From NCBI GenBank assembly GCA_946480055.1, contig CAMLID010000017.1:1-60877 (forward strand): a DNA stretch of 60,877 nucleotides. The letters run 5' to 3'. Below, in pieces: positions 17,037 through 25,628 of this stretch; the first letter of the stretch is position 1; each line of letters starts with the position of its first letter. Source of the DNA: an uncultured Lysobacter sp. GTDB lineage: Bacteria > Pseudomonadota > Gammaproteobacteria > Xanthomonadales > Xanthomonadaceae. A program made the translations under genes and the position numbers. The notes beneath the pieces were generated by a model, which was not told the origin of the DNA, did not search any database, and saw only the letters and a program-made list of their open reading frames with translations.

Positions 17037-18706
17037 GCGCGATCGTCCGAGCGCCCGCCGGCCAACCGGGCCGCTTCGATGTCCTGCTGGCCTATCGCCC
17101 CGAGTTGAGTCTGGAAACGCTGGCGTTATTCGTCAGCCTGTTCTTCACCGTGTTCTGCAACGGCTCGTTCTTCGCCGCGGTGGCCAAGGCCGGCGCGCTG
17201 CATGGCCCCGGCGGCTGGCTGACCGCGCTGAGCCTGTTCGCGATGATCGCCGCGCTCAACATGCTGCTGCTGTGCCTGGTGCTGTACCGGCCGATCGCCA
17301 AGCCGGTCCTGATCGTGCTGCTGCTGACCACCGCGATGGCGGTGCGGTTCATGAGCGAATACACGGTGTATCTGGACACCGACATGATCCGCAACATCCT
17401 GCACACCGACGGCAAGGAGTCGGGCGAACTGGTCTCGTGGCGGCTGCTGCCCTCGCTGTTCCTGTACGGCGTGCTGCCGTCGCTGCTGGTCTGGCGCGTG
17501 CGCCTGACGCCGCGCCCGTTCAAGCGCGCGTTGCTGATCCGCAGTGCCTGCCTGGTCGGTGCGCTGGTGGTCGCCTGCGCCGCCGCGTTGTTGTCGTTCC
17601 AGAACCTGTCGGCGCTGATGCGCAACCACAGGGAAGTGCGTCATCTGATCACGCCGGGCAACTACGTGATGTCGCTGGCGCGGGTGGCGTTCGAGGACCA
17701 GGCCGGCAAGAATCGCGCACGCTCGCCGATCGGGCAGGACGCGAAAGTCGTCGGCCGCTCCGCGCTGGCCAAGCCGCGGCTGCTGGTGATCGTGGTCGGC
17801 GAGACCGTGCGCGCCCAGAACTGGGGCCTCAACGGCTACGCGCGCCAGACCACCCCGGAACTGGCCAAGATCGGCCCGATCAACTTCCCCGAGGTCAGCG
17901 CCTGCGGTTCCAGCACCGAAGTCTCGGTGCCGTGTATGTTCTCGCCTTGGGGCCGCGCCGACTACGACAAGGACCGGATCAAGCGTTCCGAGTCGCTGAT
18001 GCACGTGCTCGAACACGCCGGCATCCAGACCCTGTGGCGCGACAATCAGACCGGCTGCAAGGGCGTGTGCGACGGCCTGGCGTTCGAATCCTTCGAACAC
18101 GGCGACCTGGCGCCCTTCTGCACCGGCGAAGGCTGCTCGGACGAAGTGATGCTGCAGGGCCTGGACGCCGAGCTGAGCAAGCGCCGCGGCGACGTGGTGC
18201 TGGTGCTGCATCAGCTCGGCAACCACGGTCCGGCCTACTACAAACGCTACCCCAGCGATCTGAAACGCTACACGCCGGCCTGCGAGACCTCCGAGCTGGG
18301 CCAGTGCAGCCTGGCCGAGATCGTCAACGCCTACGACAATGCGACCCTGCACACCGACGCCTTCCTGGCTCGCACGATCCGTTACCTTGCCGAGCAGAAC
18401 GGACGCGACGCCGCGATGATCTACCTGTCCGACCACGGCGAATCGCTGGGCGAGAACGGCCTTTTCCTGCACGGCGTGCCGTATGCGATCGCGCCGAAGA
18501 CCCAGCTGCGCGTGCCGATGGTGATGTGGCTGTCGCCGGGCTTCGCCGCCAGTCGCGGCATCGATACCGCCTGCCTGCGTCGCGAGGCCGAGCAGCCGGC
18601 CAGCCACGACAACCTGTTCCACTCGGTGCTGGGCCTGATGCAGGTCAGCACGTCGGTGTACGACGCTAGGCGCGATCTGTTCAGGGGCTGCAGCCGGCCG
18701 GGCTGA
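17033..18706 (+). CDS. eptA: Phosphoethanolamine transferase, EptA type
   Basis: 557 residues. Four or five N-terminal membrane helices (to about residue 190) precede a periplasmic sulfatase-fold domain. Catalytic features are VGETVRAQNWGLNGY (metal-binding Glu), the nucleophile Thr295 in CGSSTEVSVPCMFS, LSDHGESLGENG and the His in ASHDN. The enzyme transfers phosphoethanolamine to lipid A, which usually lowers binding of polymyxin-like cationic peptides. It starts with GTG overlapping the PAP2 stop. Two bases after its stop the left 87-bp repeat begins. Confidence 0.93.
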   Translation: MSAIVRAPAGQPGRFDVLLAYRPELSLETLALFVSLFFTVFCNGSFFAAVAKAGALHGPGGWLTALSLFAMIAALNMLLLCLVLYRPIAKPVLIVLLLTTAMAVRFMSEYTVYLDTDMIRNILHTDGKESGELVSWRLLPSLFLYGVLPSLLVWRVRLTPRPFKRALLIRSACLVGALVVACAAALLSFQNLSALMRNHREVRHLITPGNYVMSLARVAFEDQAGKNRARSPIGQDAKVVGRSALAKPRLLVIVVGETVRAQNWGLNGYARQTTPELAKIGPINFPEVSACGSSTEVSVPCMFSPWGRADYDKDRIKRSESLMHVLEHAGIQTLWRDNQTGCKGVCDGLAFESFEHGDLAPFCTGEGCSDEVMLQGLDAELSKRRGDVVLVLHQLGNHGPAYYKRYPSDLKRYTPACETSELGQCSLAEIVNAYDNATLHTDAFLARTIRYLAEQNGRDAAMIYLSDHGESLGENGLFLHGVPYAIAPKTQLRVPMVMWLSPGFAASRGIDTACLRREAEQPASHDNLFHSVLGLMQVSTSVYDARRDLFRGCSRPG

Positions 18707-18708
18707 AG

Positions 18709-18795
18709 CGCCGCGCTGCCGCGGAGGGCGCGGAATCGGAGTCGACCGCAACCGCGAGGCCCGACCTGTCTGGGCGTCCCCAACCCGCGGCCCGG
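18709..18795. repeat. 87-bp direct repeat, left copy
   Basis: This copy starts CGCCGCGCTGCCGCGGAGGG and ends CAACCCGCGGCCCGG. It matches 25353-25439 in the same orientation with only two substitutions (C/T at two places). Similarity stops sharply at 18795, where the truncated transporter begins, and on the left it stops just after eptA. With the right copy it brackets the decayed sugar-oxidation cluster. Confidence 0.92.
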
Positions 18796-19633
18796 TGATC
18801 CCGCGAGCATGGCTGCGCTCATCGGCTGGATCGTCGCCGGTATGCTGATCGGCTGGCTGGGCTGGGAACAGGCCCATCGGCTCGAACTCACCTTCCGCAT
18901 GGCCGCGGCGGCTTCGGCGGCCCTCGGCCTGTATGCACTCACCCTTCCGCACACGCCACCGCTGGCACGCCAGCACAACGCGACGCTTGCGCGGATCCTG
19001 GGACTGGACGCGCTGCGGCTGCTGAAGTCGCGTTCGTACCTGGTGTTCTTCCTGGCGTCGATCGCGATCTGCGTGCCGCTGGCGTTCTACTACAACTTCA
19101 CCAATGCCTACCTCAACGACCTCGGGGTGCGCGGCGCGGCCGGACTGCAATCGCTGGGCCAGGTGTCCGAAGTGCTGCTGATGGTGGCGATGCCGTTCCT
19201 GTTCGCGCGACTGGGCGTCAAGACCATGCTGGCGCTGGGCATGGCGGCTTGGGTCCTGCGCTATGGCATGTTCGCCTATGGCGATGCCGGCGGCGGGTTC
19301 GCGTTGCTGGTGATCGGCATCGTCCTGCACGGCATCTGCTACGACTTCTTCTTCGTCACCGGCCAGATCTACATCGACGCCCATGCCGGCCCGGAGTCCC
19401 GCAGCAGTGCGCAGGGCTTCATCACCCTGGCGACCTACGGCGTGGGTATGTTGATCGGCACCTTCCTGTCCGGCGCGGTCGTGGAGCACTACACCACGGC
19501 GGCGGGCCGCGACTGGCAGCATATCTGGCTGTTCCCGGCGGGTGTCGCGCTGGTGGTGCTGGTCGCCTTCGTGTTCTTGTTCCGCGAACGGCCTGTTTCC
19601 GCCACGGCAACCACATCTCCTTCCACGCACTGA
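18796..19633 (+). pseudogene. 5'-truncated NHS-family (NupG/XapB-like) MFS transporter
   Basis: The readable part (274 codons from an internal ATG at 18809) covers only the last two thirds of an MFS porter. It starts within a middle helix (ALIGWIVAGMLIGWLG). Family signatures include LGQVSEVLLMVAMPF, AWVLRYGMFAYGDAG and GICYDFFFVTGQIYIDAHAG, typical of nucleoside:proton symporters and relatives. Family members have about 410-420 residues with about 12 helices; about 145 N-terminal residues are missing and the break falls at the edge of the 87-bp repeat. Presumed non-functional. Confidence 0.8.
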
Positions 19634-19645
19634 GAATATCGACCG

Positions 19646-19675
19646 ATGAGCAAGCTTGGCATCGCCATCGGTTGA
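19646..19675 (+). pseudogene. Nine-codon remnant, possibly the start of a Gfo/Idh oxidoreductase
   Basis: An ATG opens MSKLGIAIG and then stops. The peptide resembles the first residues of Gfo/Idh/MocA NAD(P) oxidoreductases, a common neighbour in such clusters. No Rossmann continuation is present in any frame. It may be a deletion scar; this is a weak inference from nine residues. Confidence 0.25.
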
Positions 19676-19740
19676 GCGCAAGGTGACGAGTCTTGCGCCA
19701 TTTCCTTGTCCACCATCATCACAACCCCGGAAGGACGCCC

Positions 19741-20598
19741 ATGATGGACGCCGCCCTTTGCAGGATCGCGACCGCCGCGCTTGTGTTCCTTGCCGCACTG
19801 CCATGCTTCGCCCGCAATGCGCAGACCCCGGTCGAGTCCATCGCCGTGCAGATGTACACGCTGCGCAACGTCGCCTCGCTCGACGAGCAGCTGAAGATCG
19901 TGCAGGACGCGGGCGTCCATGCCGTGGAAACAGGCTTCACGCACGATGTCGCCGCATCGGAGTTCAAGCAGCTGACGGACAAGCACTCGATCAAGGTCAC
20001 TTCGATTCACGTGCAATTGGCCGATCTGCGCAACGATTTCGATGGCGTGGTGGCGTTCAACAAGGCGATTGGCAGCACCACGCTGGTGATCCCCTACCTG
20101 CCGAAAGAGGATCAGCCATCCGATGCCGCCGGTTGGATTGCCCTGGGCAAGGAGCTGGGCAAGCTGTCCAAGAAGGTCCGGGCCAAGGGCATGACGCTGG
20201 CCTACCACAACCACATGTTCGAGATTGTCGATTTCAACGGCAAGACGGGCCTGGAACTCCTGTTCGAGGGAGCCGGCTCCAAGCTCAAGGTCGAGCTTGA
20301 CGTGGGCTGGGTTTCGCGCGCGGGCTACGACCCGGTCGTCATGCTCGGCAAGTTGCGTGGCCGCGTGTTCGCGATCCACGCCAAGGACCATGCTCCGGCG
20401 GGCGAGGCCAAGGAGGAGGGCGGCTTCACTGCCGTGGGCAAGGGCGTCGTGGACTGGAATGCGGTGCTTCCTGCCGCCGCGAAAGCGGGGGTGCAGTGGT
20501 ACATCATCGAACACGACCACCCGCTTGATCCGGCCGCGGTCGTCAAGACCAGCGCGGACTACCTGCGCGAACATCTGCCCGCAAACGCCAATCGCTAG
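19741..20598 (+). CDS. Exported sugar phosphate isomerase/epimerase-like TIM-barrel protein
   Basis: 285 residues with a Sec signal peptide (ATAALVFLAALPCFA) and an AP-endonuclease-2-type TIM barrel. Metal-ligand-like motifs are AVETGFTHD, LAYHNHMFE, ELDVGWVS, FAIHAKDH and YIIEHDHP. Family members isomerise or cleave sugars and keto-sugars; with a signal peptide this copy should act in the periplasm. GGAAGGA lies just before the ATG pair at 19741/19744. The cytochrome c gene follows after 14 bases. Probably part of a 3-keto-glycoside pathway. Confidence 0.8.
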   Translation: MMDAALCRIATAALVFLAALPCFARNAQTPVESIAVQMYTLRNVASLDEQLKIVQDAGVHAVETGFTHDVAASEFKQLTDKHSIKVTSIHVQLADLRNDFDGVVAFNKAIGSTTLVIPYLPKEDQPSDAAGWIALGKELGKLSKKVRAKGMTLAYHNHMFEIVDFNGKTGLELLFEGAGSKLKVELDVGWVSRAGYDPVVMLGKLRGRVFAIHAKDHAPAGEAKEEGGFTAVGKGVVDWNAVLPAAAKAGVQWYIIEHDHPLDPAAVVKTSADYLREHLPANANR

Positions 20599-20612
20599 TA
20601 CGGACGCCCTCC

Positions 20613-20912
20613 ATGTTGAAAGCCATCCTGACAGCCGCCCTGCTCTTCCCCGCCACGGCGCTTGCGGCCAAGGTATCTTCTCTGGCGGACGCCGCGGCGG
20701 GCGCCAAGGTCTATGCGACCAATTGCTCGGCCTGCCACGGCGCCAACCGCGCGGGCATCCCGGGAACATTTCCCGCGCTCACCGACGTGGGCAAACGGCT
20801 CAACGCCACGCAGGTCAAGGAAAAGATCAGGAAAGGCGGCGGACTGATGCCGCCGTTCGGCCATCTGTCCGAGAAGGATGTCGAGGACATCGCCACCTTC
20901 CTGAAACAGTAG
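20613..20912 (+). CDS. Small periplasmic c-type cytochrome
   Basis: 99 residues with a signal peptide (LKAILTAALLFPATALA), one haem site CSACH at about residues 38-42 and a probable axial Met in GGLMPPF. It is a class I cytochrome c. In glucoside 3-dehydrogenase systems a cytochrome c of this kind takes electrons from the GMC flavoprotein. It lies next to the GMC and small-subunit genes but on the opposite strand. Confidence 0.88.
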   Translation: MLKAILTAALLFPATALAAKVSSLADAAAGAKVYATNCSACHGANRAGIPGTFPALTDVGKRLNATQVKEKIRKGGGLMPPFGHLSEKDVEDIATFLKQ

Positions 20913-20947
20913 GACGAGGGCGCGCGAATTCGTTCCGCGCCTTCCGC

Positions 20948-21698
20948 CTAAAGCGCGCGCACCCAGAGGTTGCGATAGCTGACCCTGGAATCGTGATCCT
21001 GCAGGTAGATCGGCGCGCAGCCATGCGGCGAGTACGAAGGCGCGCCGATGTATTGCGTCGTGCCTGACACGACGGTGTCGTTCTGCACGAGGACGCCGTT
21101 TTGCAGCACGGTGATGCGGGCGGGCGAAACCAGTCCGCCGCCTTCGGAAAAGTGAAGCGCCTTCCGGATGATGTCGTACGCCTGCCATTCACCCGGAGCG
21201 CGCGAGGCATTCACCAGCGGAATGGCTTGCTTGTAGATCGAAGCGGCCTGACCGTTGGAATAAGTCGGGTTGTTTAGCTGTCGAGCACCTGCAGCTCATA
21301 GACCTCCTACAGGAAGATTCCGCTGTTGCCGCGATGCTGGCCGTCGAAGCCTTTCGTTTCGACCGGCGTTAACCATTCGACATGCAGTTGGATGTCGCAG
21401 AAGCGCTGCTTCGCGCGGATCCCCTTACTGCCCGGCACCACGGCGAACGCCCCATCAGCGACGGCCCAGGGCGCCTTGCCGCCCGCTTCTCCCTCCCAGG
21501 CCGAAAGATCCTTGCCGTCGAACAGCACGACGGCGTCGGAGGGCGCGGCATCCCGGGGCGTGACCACGGCCACGGGAACGGCTTCCAGGCTTCGGTGCGG
21601 GCGGGATCGCGCGCCTGATCGCCTGTTGCCTGCGCGAGCGCAAGCACGGGGAACACGGCCAGCAGGCAGGCCGCCATCGGAATCGGTCTGGTCATCAT
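20948..21698 (-). pseudogene. DUF1080 (3-keto-disaccharide hydrolase) pseudogene with three lesions
   Basis: Pieces of one DUF1080 protein lie in order but in different frames. A signal peptide (MMTRPIPMAACLLAVFPVLA) runs to about 21580. After an apparent one-base loss, SDAVVLFDGKDLSAWEGEAG continues to GNSGIF. There an in-frame TAG sits at 21307-21309, followed by a second one-base loss near 21274 (AGCTAAACAACCC where AGCTACAACAACCC is expected). The frame then resumes with NASRAPGEWQAYDI to the end. DUF1080 enzymes hydrolyse 3-keto-glycosides. Three independent defects make a functional product very unlikely. Confidence 0.85.
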
Positions 21699-21734
21699 GC
21701 CCCTCGGAAAGAACAGCTCAAACGAACCGATCCA

Positions 21735-22280
21735 TCAAGTCGACCACGCAGGCGTGCCCGGCTCGTAGGGCACGTCGCCGTCATAGCGACCCGGCACGGC
21801 GACATATCGCAGCACCTGCGTCGCTCCGACCTGCGAGGTGAAGAAACTGAAGATGACGAGCTGCTTGATCATCGTGAAGTAGTGCGGCTTCGCCGGCTCC
21901 CCTTCGACTCGCTTCCTGGCTTTGGCATCCAGTGTGCGCAGTAGTGCAGTGCGGGCCTGTGGCTCCAGCGACAGGAAGCGGCCACCGGCGCGCTTGTCGA
22001 TGTCGACCAGGCCCGCGCGGAAGGTCGCCTGATCCTTGGCGGTGTAGCAGTCGGTGACGAATTTCGCCATGAACATGCCCACGCCCGCGTCCTTCGCGCC
22101 CGGCGTCTTGGTCCGGGGCAGGATGGTCTCCGCGATCTCGTCCAACTGGGCCGCGTCGGCCTCGGAGAAGGCGTTCTCCCCGTTCGGAGTCGGCTCGCGC
22201 CCTTCGACAAAGGCCGGGATGCCGATCATGGCTGCGCCGGTGGCGGCGGCGATCATCTTCAGGAGTTCGCGACGATCCAT
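21735..22280 (-). CDS. Gluconate 2-dehydrogenase subunit 3 family protein (GMC small subunit)
   Basis: 181 residues with a twin-arginine-like leader (MDRRELLKMIAAATGAAMIG) and the family pattern LDEIAETILPRTKTPGAKDAGV then MFMAKFVTDCYT. This small subunit stabilises and helps export the GMC flavoprotein. Its ATG overlaps the stop of the GMC gene (TGATG), so the pair is co-translated. Confidence 0.88.
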   Translation of the reverse strand: MDRRELLKMIAAATGAAMIGIPAFVEGREPTPNGENAFSEADAAQLDEIAETILPRTKTPGAKDAGVGMFMAKFVTDCYTAKDQATFRAGLVDIDKRAGGRFLSLEPQARTALLRTLDAKARKRVEGEPAKPHYFTMIKQLVIFSFFTSQVGATQVLRYVAVPGRYDGDVPYEPGTPAWST

Positions 22281-23965
22281 CACAGGTTCCCCGCCTTGAG
22301 TTCACGCACGGCGTGGTCCGCTGCGCGCGCCGTCATCGCCATGTAGGTCAGCGACGGATTCACGCAGCCACTGGAGGTCATGCAGGCTCCGTCCGTCACA
22401 TAGACGTTCGGCGCATCCCAGACCTGGTTGTGCATGTTCAGCACCGACGTCTTGCGATCCCGGCCCATGCGCGCGGTGCCCATTTCGTGGATGCCATCGC
22501 CTGGGGTGTAGCCACCGTCATACGGCTTGACGTCCTTGACGCCCGCCGCCTCCAGCATCTCGGCGGCGTCCGCCGCCATGTCCTTGCGCATAGCCAATTC
22601 GTTCTCGCGCAGGGACACGTCCATCGCCAGTACCGGCAGCCCCCACTTGTCCTTGCGGCTGCGATCCAGGCTGATCTTGTTGTCGTGACGCGGCAACACC
22701 TCGCCGAAACCCGTCATGCCGATCGACCAGCCACCCGGCTGGGACAACGCGTCCTTCAGATCGGCGCCGATGTTGAGCTCGGCGATTCCGCGCGACCACC
22801 CGGAGCGGCTGGCGCTGCCCTGGTAGCCGAACCCGCGGAGATAGCCGCGCTTGTCGTTGCCGACGTTGCGGAAGCGCGCAATGTAGAAACCGGCGGGGCG
22901 GCGTCCAAAGTAGTACTTGTCCTCGAAGCCATCGACCTTGCCGGACGCACCGGCGCCCAGATGATGGTCCATGATGTTGTGCCCCAGCTCGCCCGAAGAA
23001 GAGCCAAGCCCGCCTTCCCATACATCGGTGGCCGAGTTCATCAGCAGCCAGGCCGAGTTGAAGGCCGATGCGTTGAGGAAGATGACGTTCGCCGTGTACT
23101 GGTAGGTCTGGCCACTCTCGGCATCGATGATCTCCACGCCACGCGCGCGCTTGCGGTCCTTGTCGTAGAGCACTTCCTTGACGATCGAGAACGGGCGCAG
23201 CGTCAGGTTGCCCGTCTTCATCGCCGCCGGCAGGGTTGCCGACTGGGTCGAGAAATAGCCGCCATAGGGGCAGCCCATCATGCACTTGTTGCGATACTGG
23301 CAATTGACGCGGCCCTGCTCGGGCCTGGGCTCGGTGATGTGCGCAGTGCGCGCGTGAATCATGTGGCGCGTGCCGCCGAATGCCTTTTTGATCCGCGCCG
23401 CCACGTCCTTCTCGACGACGTTCAACGGAATGGGCGGCAGGAACTGTCCGTCCGGAAGGACATCCAGCCCCTCGCGGGTACCGGCGATGCCCGCGAACTT
23501 CTCCACGTGGTCATACCAGGGCGCGAGGTCGGCGTAGCGGATCGGCCAGTCGATGGCGATCCCCTCCTTGAGGTTCGCCGCGAAATCCAGCTCCGACAAG
23601 CGATAACTCTGCCGTCCCCACAGCAGCGAGCGGCCACCGACGTGATAGCCGCGCATCCAGGCGTACGGCTTGGTTTCCGTGTAGGGGCAATCCTTTTCTT
23701 CGGCCCACATCCCCATGGTGTTTTCGGCAAGGCCGTAACTGCGCTCCAGGACCGGGGCGGCCGCCTTCATCGCCTGGGTCGGCCGATTGCGATGCGGAAA
23801 ATCCCACGGCTCCTTCATCGCGTTGACGTAATCCTTGACGTGCTCGATGTTGCGCCCGCGTTCCAGCATCAGGACCTTGAGCCCCTTCTCGGTCAGTTCC
23901 TTGGCAGCCCAGCCGCCGGTAATTCCCGAACCAACGACGATGGCGTCGTAGTGATTGCTTGTCAT
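22280..23965 (-). CDS. GMC-family oxidoreductase, glucoside 3-dehydrogenase-like large subunit
   Basis: 561 residues. It has the FAD-binding Rossmann motif AIVVGSGITGGWAAKEL (residues 8-24) and LMLERG, and ends with a GMC C-terminal domain (IHEMGTARMG; CVNPSLTYMAMTARAADHAV). CQYRNKCMMGCPYGG is a Cys-rich segment seen in this gluconate/glucoside dehydrogenase subgroup. It probably oxidises the C3 hydroxyl of a glycoside in the periplasm, passing electrons to cytochrome c, and is exported with the Tat-carrying small subunit. The ATG has AGGTGA upstream. The reading frame is intact, unlike that of neighbouring DUF1080. Confidence 0.88.
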   Translation of the reverse strand: MTSNHYDAIVVGSGITGGWAAKELTEKGLKVLMLERGRNIEHVKDYVNAMKEPWDFPHRNRPTQAMKAAAPVLERSYGLAENTMGMWAEEKDCPYTETKPYAWMRGYHVGGRSLLWGRQSYRLSELDFAANLKEGIAIDWPIRYADLAPWYDHVEKFAGIAGTREGLDVLPDGQFLPPIPLNVVEKDVAARIKKAFGGTRHMIHARTAHITEPRPEQGRVNCQYRNKCMMGCPYGGYFSTQSATLPAAMKTGNLTLRPFSIVKEVLYDKDRKRARGVEIIDAESGQTYQYTANVIFLNASAFNSAWLLMNSATDVWEGGLGSSSGELGHNIMDHHLGAGASGKVDGFEDKYYFGRRPAGFYIARFRNVGNDKRGYLRGFGYQGSASRSGWSRGIAELNIGADLKDALSQPGGWSIGMTGFGEVLPRHDNKISLDRSRKDKWGLPVLAMDVSLRENELAMRKDMAADAAEMLEAAGVKDVKPYDGGYTPGDGIHEMGTARMGRDRKTSVLNMHNQVWDAPNVYVTDGACMTSSGCVNPSLTYMAMTARAADHAVRELKAGNL

Positions 23966-23993
23966 GGTTTCGTCACCTGGATGGATGCTTGTT

Positions 23994-24872
23994 TCAGACG
24001 TCGCAGAGGCGTACCGCCTCACGCAGCGAAGCGATGGGATCCGACGCTTCAGCCTCGAATTCATGCGCCAAGTAGCCGTCGAATCCGGCGTCGCGGATCG
24101 CGCGGCAGACGGCGGGATAGTTGAGTTCCTGGCTGTCGTCGATCTCGTGGCGGCCCGGCACGCCCCCCGTGTGGTAATGCTTGAAGAACGCGTGATGCTT
24201 GCGGATGGTGGCGATGACGTCGCCTTCCATGATCTGCATGTGGTAGATGTCATACAGCAGACCGAAGTTGTCCGACCCGATCCGGTTGCACAGCTCGACG
24301 CCCCATGCGGAGTGGTCGCAGAGGTAGTCGCGGTGGCTTACCTTGGAATTCAGCAATTCCATCACCAGCATGACGCCGCGCTTCTCGGCATGGCCGAGGA
24401 TGCGCTTCAGTCCAACCTCGGCGTTGGCCATTCCCTCTGCGGGATCCATGCCGTTGCGATTGCCGGAAAAGCAGATGAGGTTGCGGTAACCGGCATCGGC
24501 CACCAGGTCGATGTGGCGGGTGTAGCGCTCCACCAGCTGGTCGTGGAACTCGGTGGCGGCGAAGCCTTTGGTCAGGCCGAGCTCCGCGCCATTGCACATC
24601 GAGCTGTGCACGCCATGCGCTTTCAGGGTCGGCCAGTCTTCCGGGCCGACCAGGTCGATGGCGGCGAAGCCGATGCCCTTCACCGTCTGGCAAAGCTGGG
24701 CAAGCGACTGCTGCGAGAACGCCCAGCGGCAGACGGATTGCTTCAGGTTGCCCTTGAGCGGCGCCGCAGCGGCGATCCTGGGCAGCATGACGGTAGCGGC
24801 AAACCCAAGGCCTCCCAATGCGACCGCGCGGAGCGCGCTTCGTCTTGTGAACTTGCGATCCAAGGGGCTCAT
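23994..24872 (-). CDS. Tat-exported hydroxypyruvate isomerase-like TIM-barrel protein
   Basis: 292 residues. A twin-arginine signal (RKFTRRSALRAVALGGLGFA) precedes a xylose-isomerase-like TIM barrel with metal-site motifs MELLNSK, LLYDIYHMQI, KHYHTGGVPGRHEID and LAHEFEAEA. It is similar to Hyi/IolE-type isomerases. A GAGGAT precedes the chosen ATG. It is the first gene of the minus-strand operon with the GMC gene and its subunit. Confidence 0.85.
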   Translation of the reverse strand: MSPLDRKFTRRSALRAVALGGLGFAATVMLPRIAAAAPLKGNLKQSVCRWAFSQQSLAQLCQTVKGIGFAAIDLVGPEDWPTLKAHGVHSSMCNGAELGLTKGFAATEFHDQLVERYTRHIDLVADAGYRNLICFSGNRNGMDPAEGMANAEVGLKRILGHAEKRGVMLVMELLNSKVSHRDYLCDHSAWGVELCNRIGSDNFGLLYDIYHMQIMEGDVIATIRKHHAFFKHYHTGGVPGRHEIDDSQELNYPAVCRAIRDAGFDGYLAHEFEAEASDPIASLREAVRLCDV

Positions 24873-24970
24873 CGCGGCATCCTCGCGTGACAAAGGAAAG
24901 TTTCCTCTGGAGAATCTTTCGAAACGTCGCTCAAATGCAATCAATTGCAAAGTAAAGCAAAAGTAAAGCA

Positions 24971-25342
24971 GTGGAATACTTCATTGCAAGACTTCAAGCA
25001 CGGAATCTTGTGCTGCGCAGCACGCCAAGGCGGCTACGTCTGGAAAACGGACCGGAGCTCATCAGCGCCGCGCTCAAGGAGTGGGCATGCCGTCATGCCA
25101 TCGAACTCGTCCGCATCCAGCCCGGCAAGCCGGTCCAGAACGCCTTTATCGAACGCTTCAACCGTAGCCGCCGAACCGAGGTGCTCGACCGCTTCGTGTT
25201 CACAAGCCTGGACGAGGTGCGGCGCATGACCGAGGACTGGCGACACCGCTACAACCATCAGCGCCCGCATCGATCGCTAGCAGGGTTGTCGCCTGCTGCC
25301 TTTGCTCAGGCACAATCCCCGTCAACCTCTACTTCTGAATGA
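24971..25342 (+). mobile_element. IS3-family transposase remnant (C-terminal part of OrfB)
   Basis: About the last 110 residues of an IS3-type integrase core are readable: RRLRLENGPELISAAL, IQPGKPVQNAFIERFNRSRR, then DWRHRYNHQRPHRSLAGLSP. The N-terminal half with the first catalytic Asp is absent, and the second catalytic Asp (normally in DNGPE) is Glu. The final catalytic Glu (FIERFN) remains. Family similarity starts only near 25015. It stops ten bases before the right 87-bp repeat. Non-functional. Confidence 0.88.
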
Positions 25343-25352
25343 CTCGGAAAAA

Positions 25353-25439
25353 CGCCGCGCTGCCGCGGAGGGCGCGGAATCGGAGTCGACCGCAACCGCG
25401 AGGCCTGACCTGTCTGGGCGTCCTCAACCCGCGGCCCGG
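25353..25439. repeat. 87-bp direct repeat, right copy
   Basis: This copy matches 18709-18795 in the same orientation at 85 of 87 positions. It starts ten bases after the transposase remnant stop and lies about 190 bases before the NRPS start. The 25440-25628 spacer between it and the NRPS gene shows no gene. Confidence 0.92.
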
Positions 25440-25628
25440 CCGGAAGTTTCCCTATGCCTGTTCCCGAGGCTTGGTTCCCCACCTGACCGGATTCCCCAAG
25501 GGCCTTCGTTTGAGGGTATGAGTCGCCGTCTCGGACGGTTGAGCGTTCCCGATCTAGCAGGCCTTGCCGCAGGCGGATCACTATCGTCTTGACTATTCCG
25601 ACGTGCGGCGAAGGAGGCTCGGGGGCTC

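Noticed and set aside
17126..19804. Very long open frame on the minus strand opposite eptA and the transporter
   Set aside because: It is antisense to eptA and other real genes, has shadow-type composition from GC-rich third positions, no family similarity and no plausible ribosome site.
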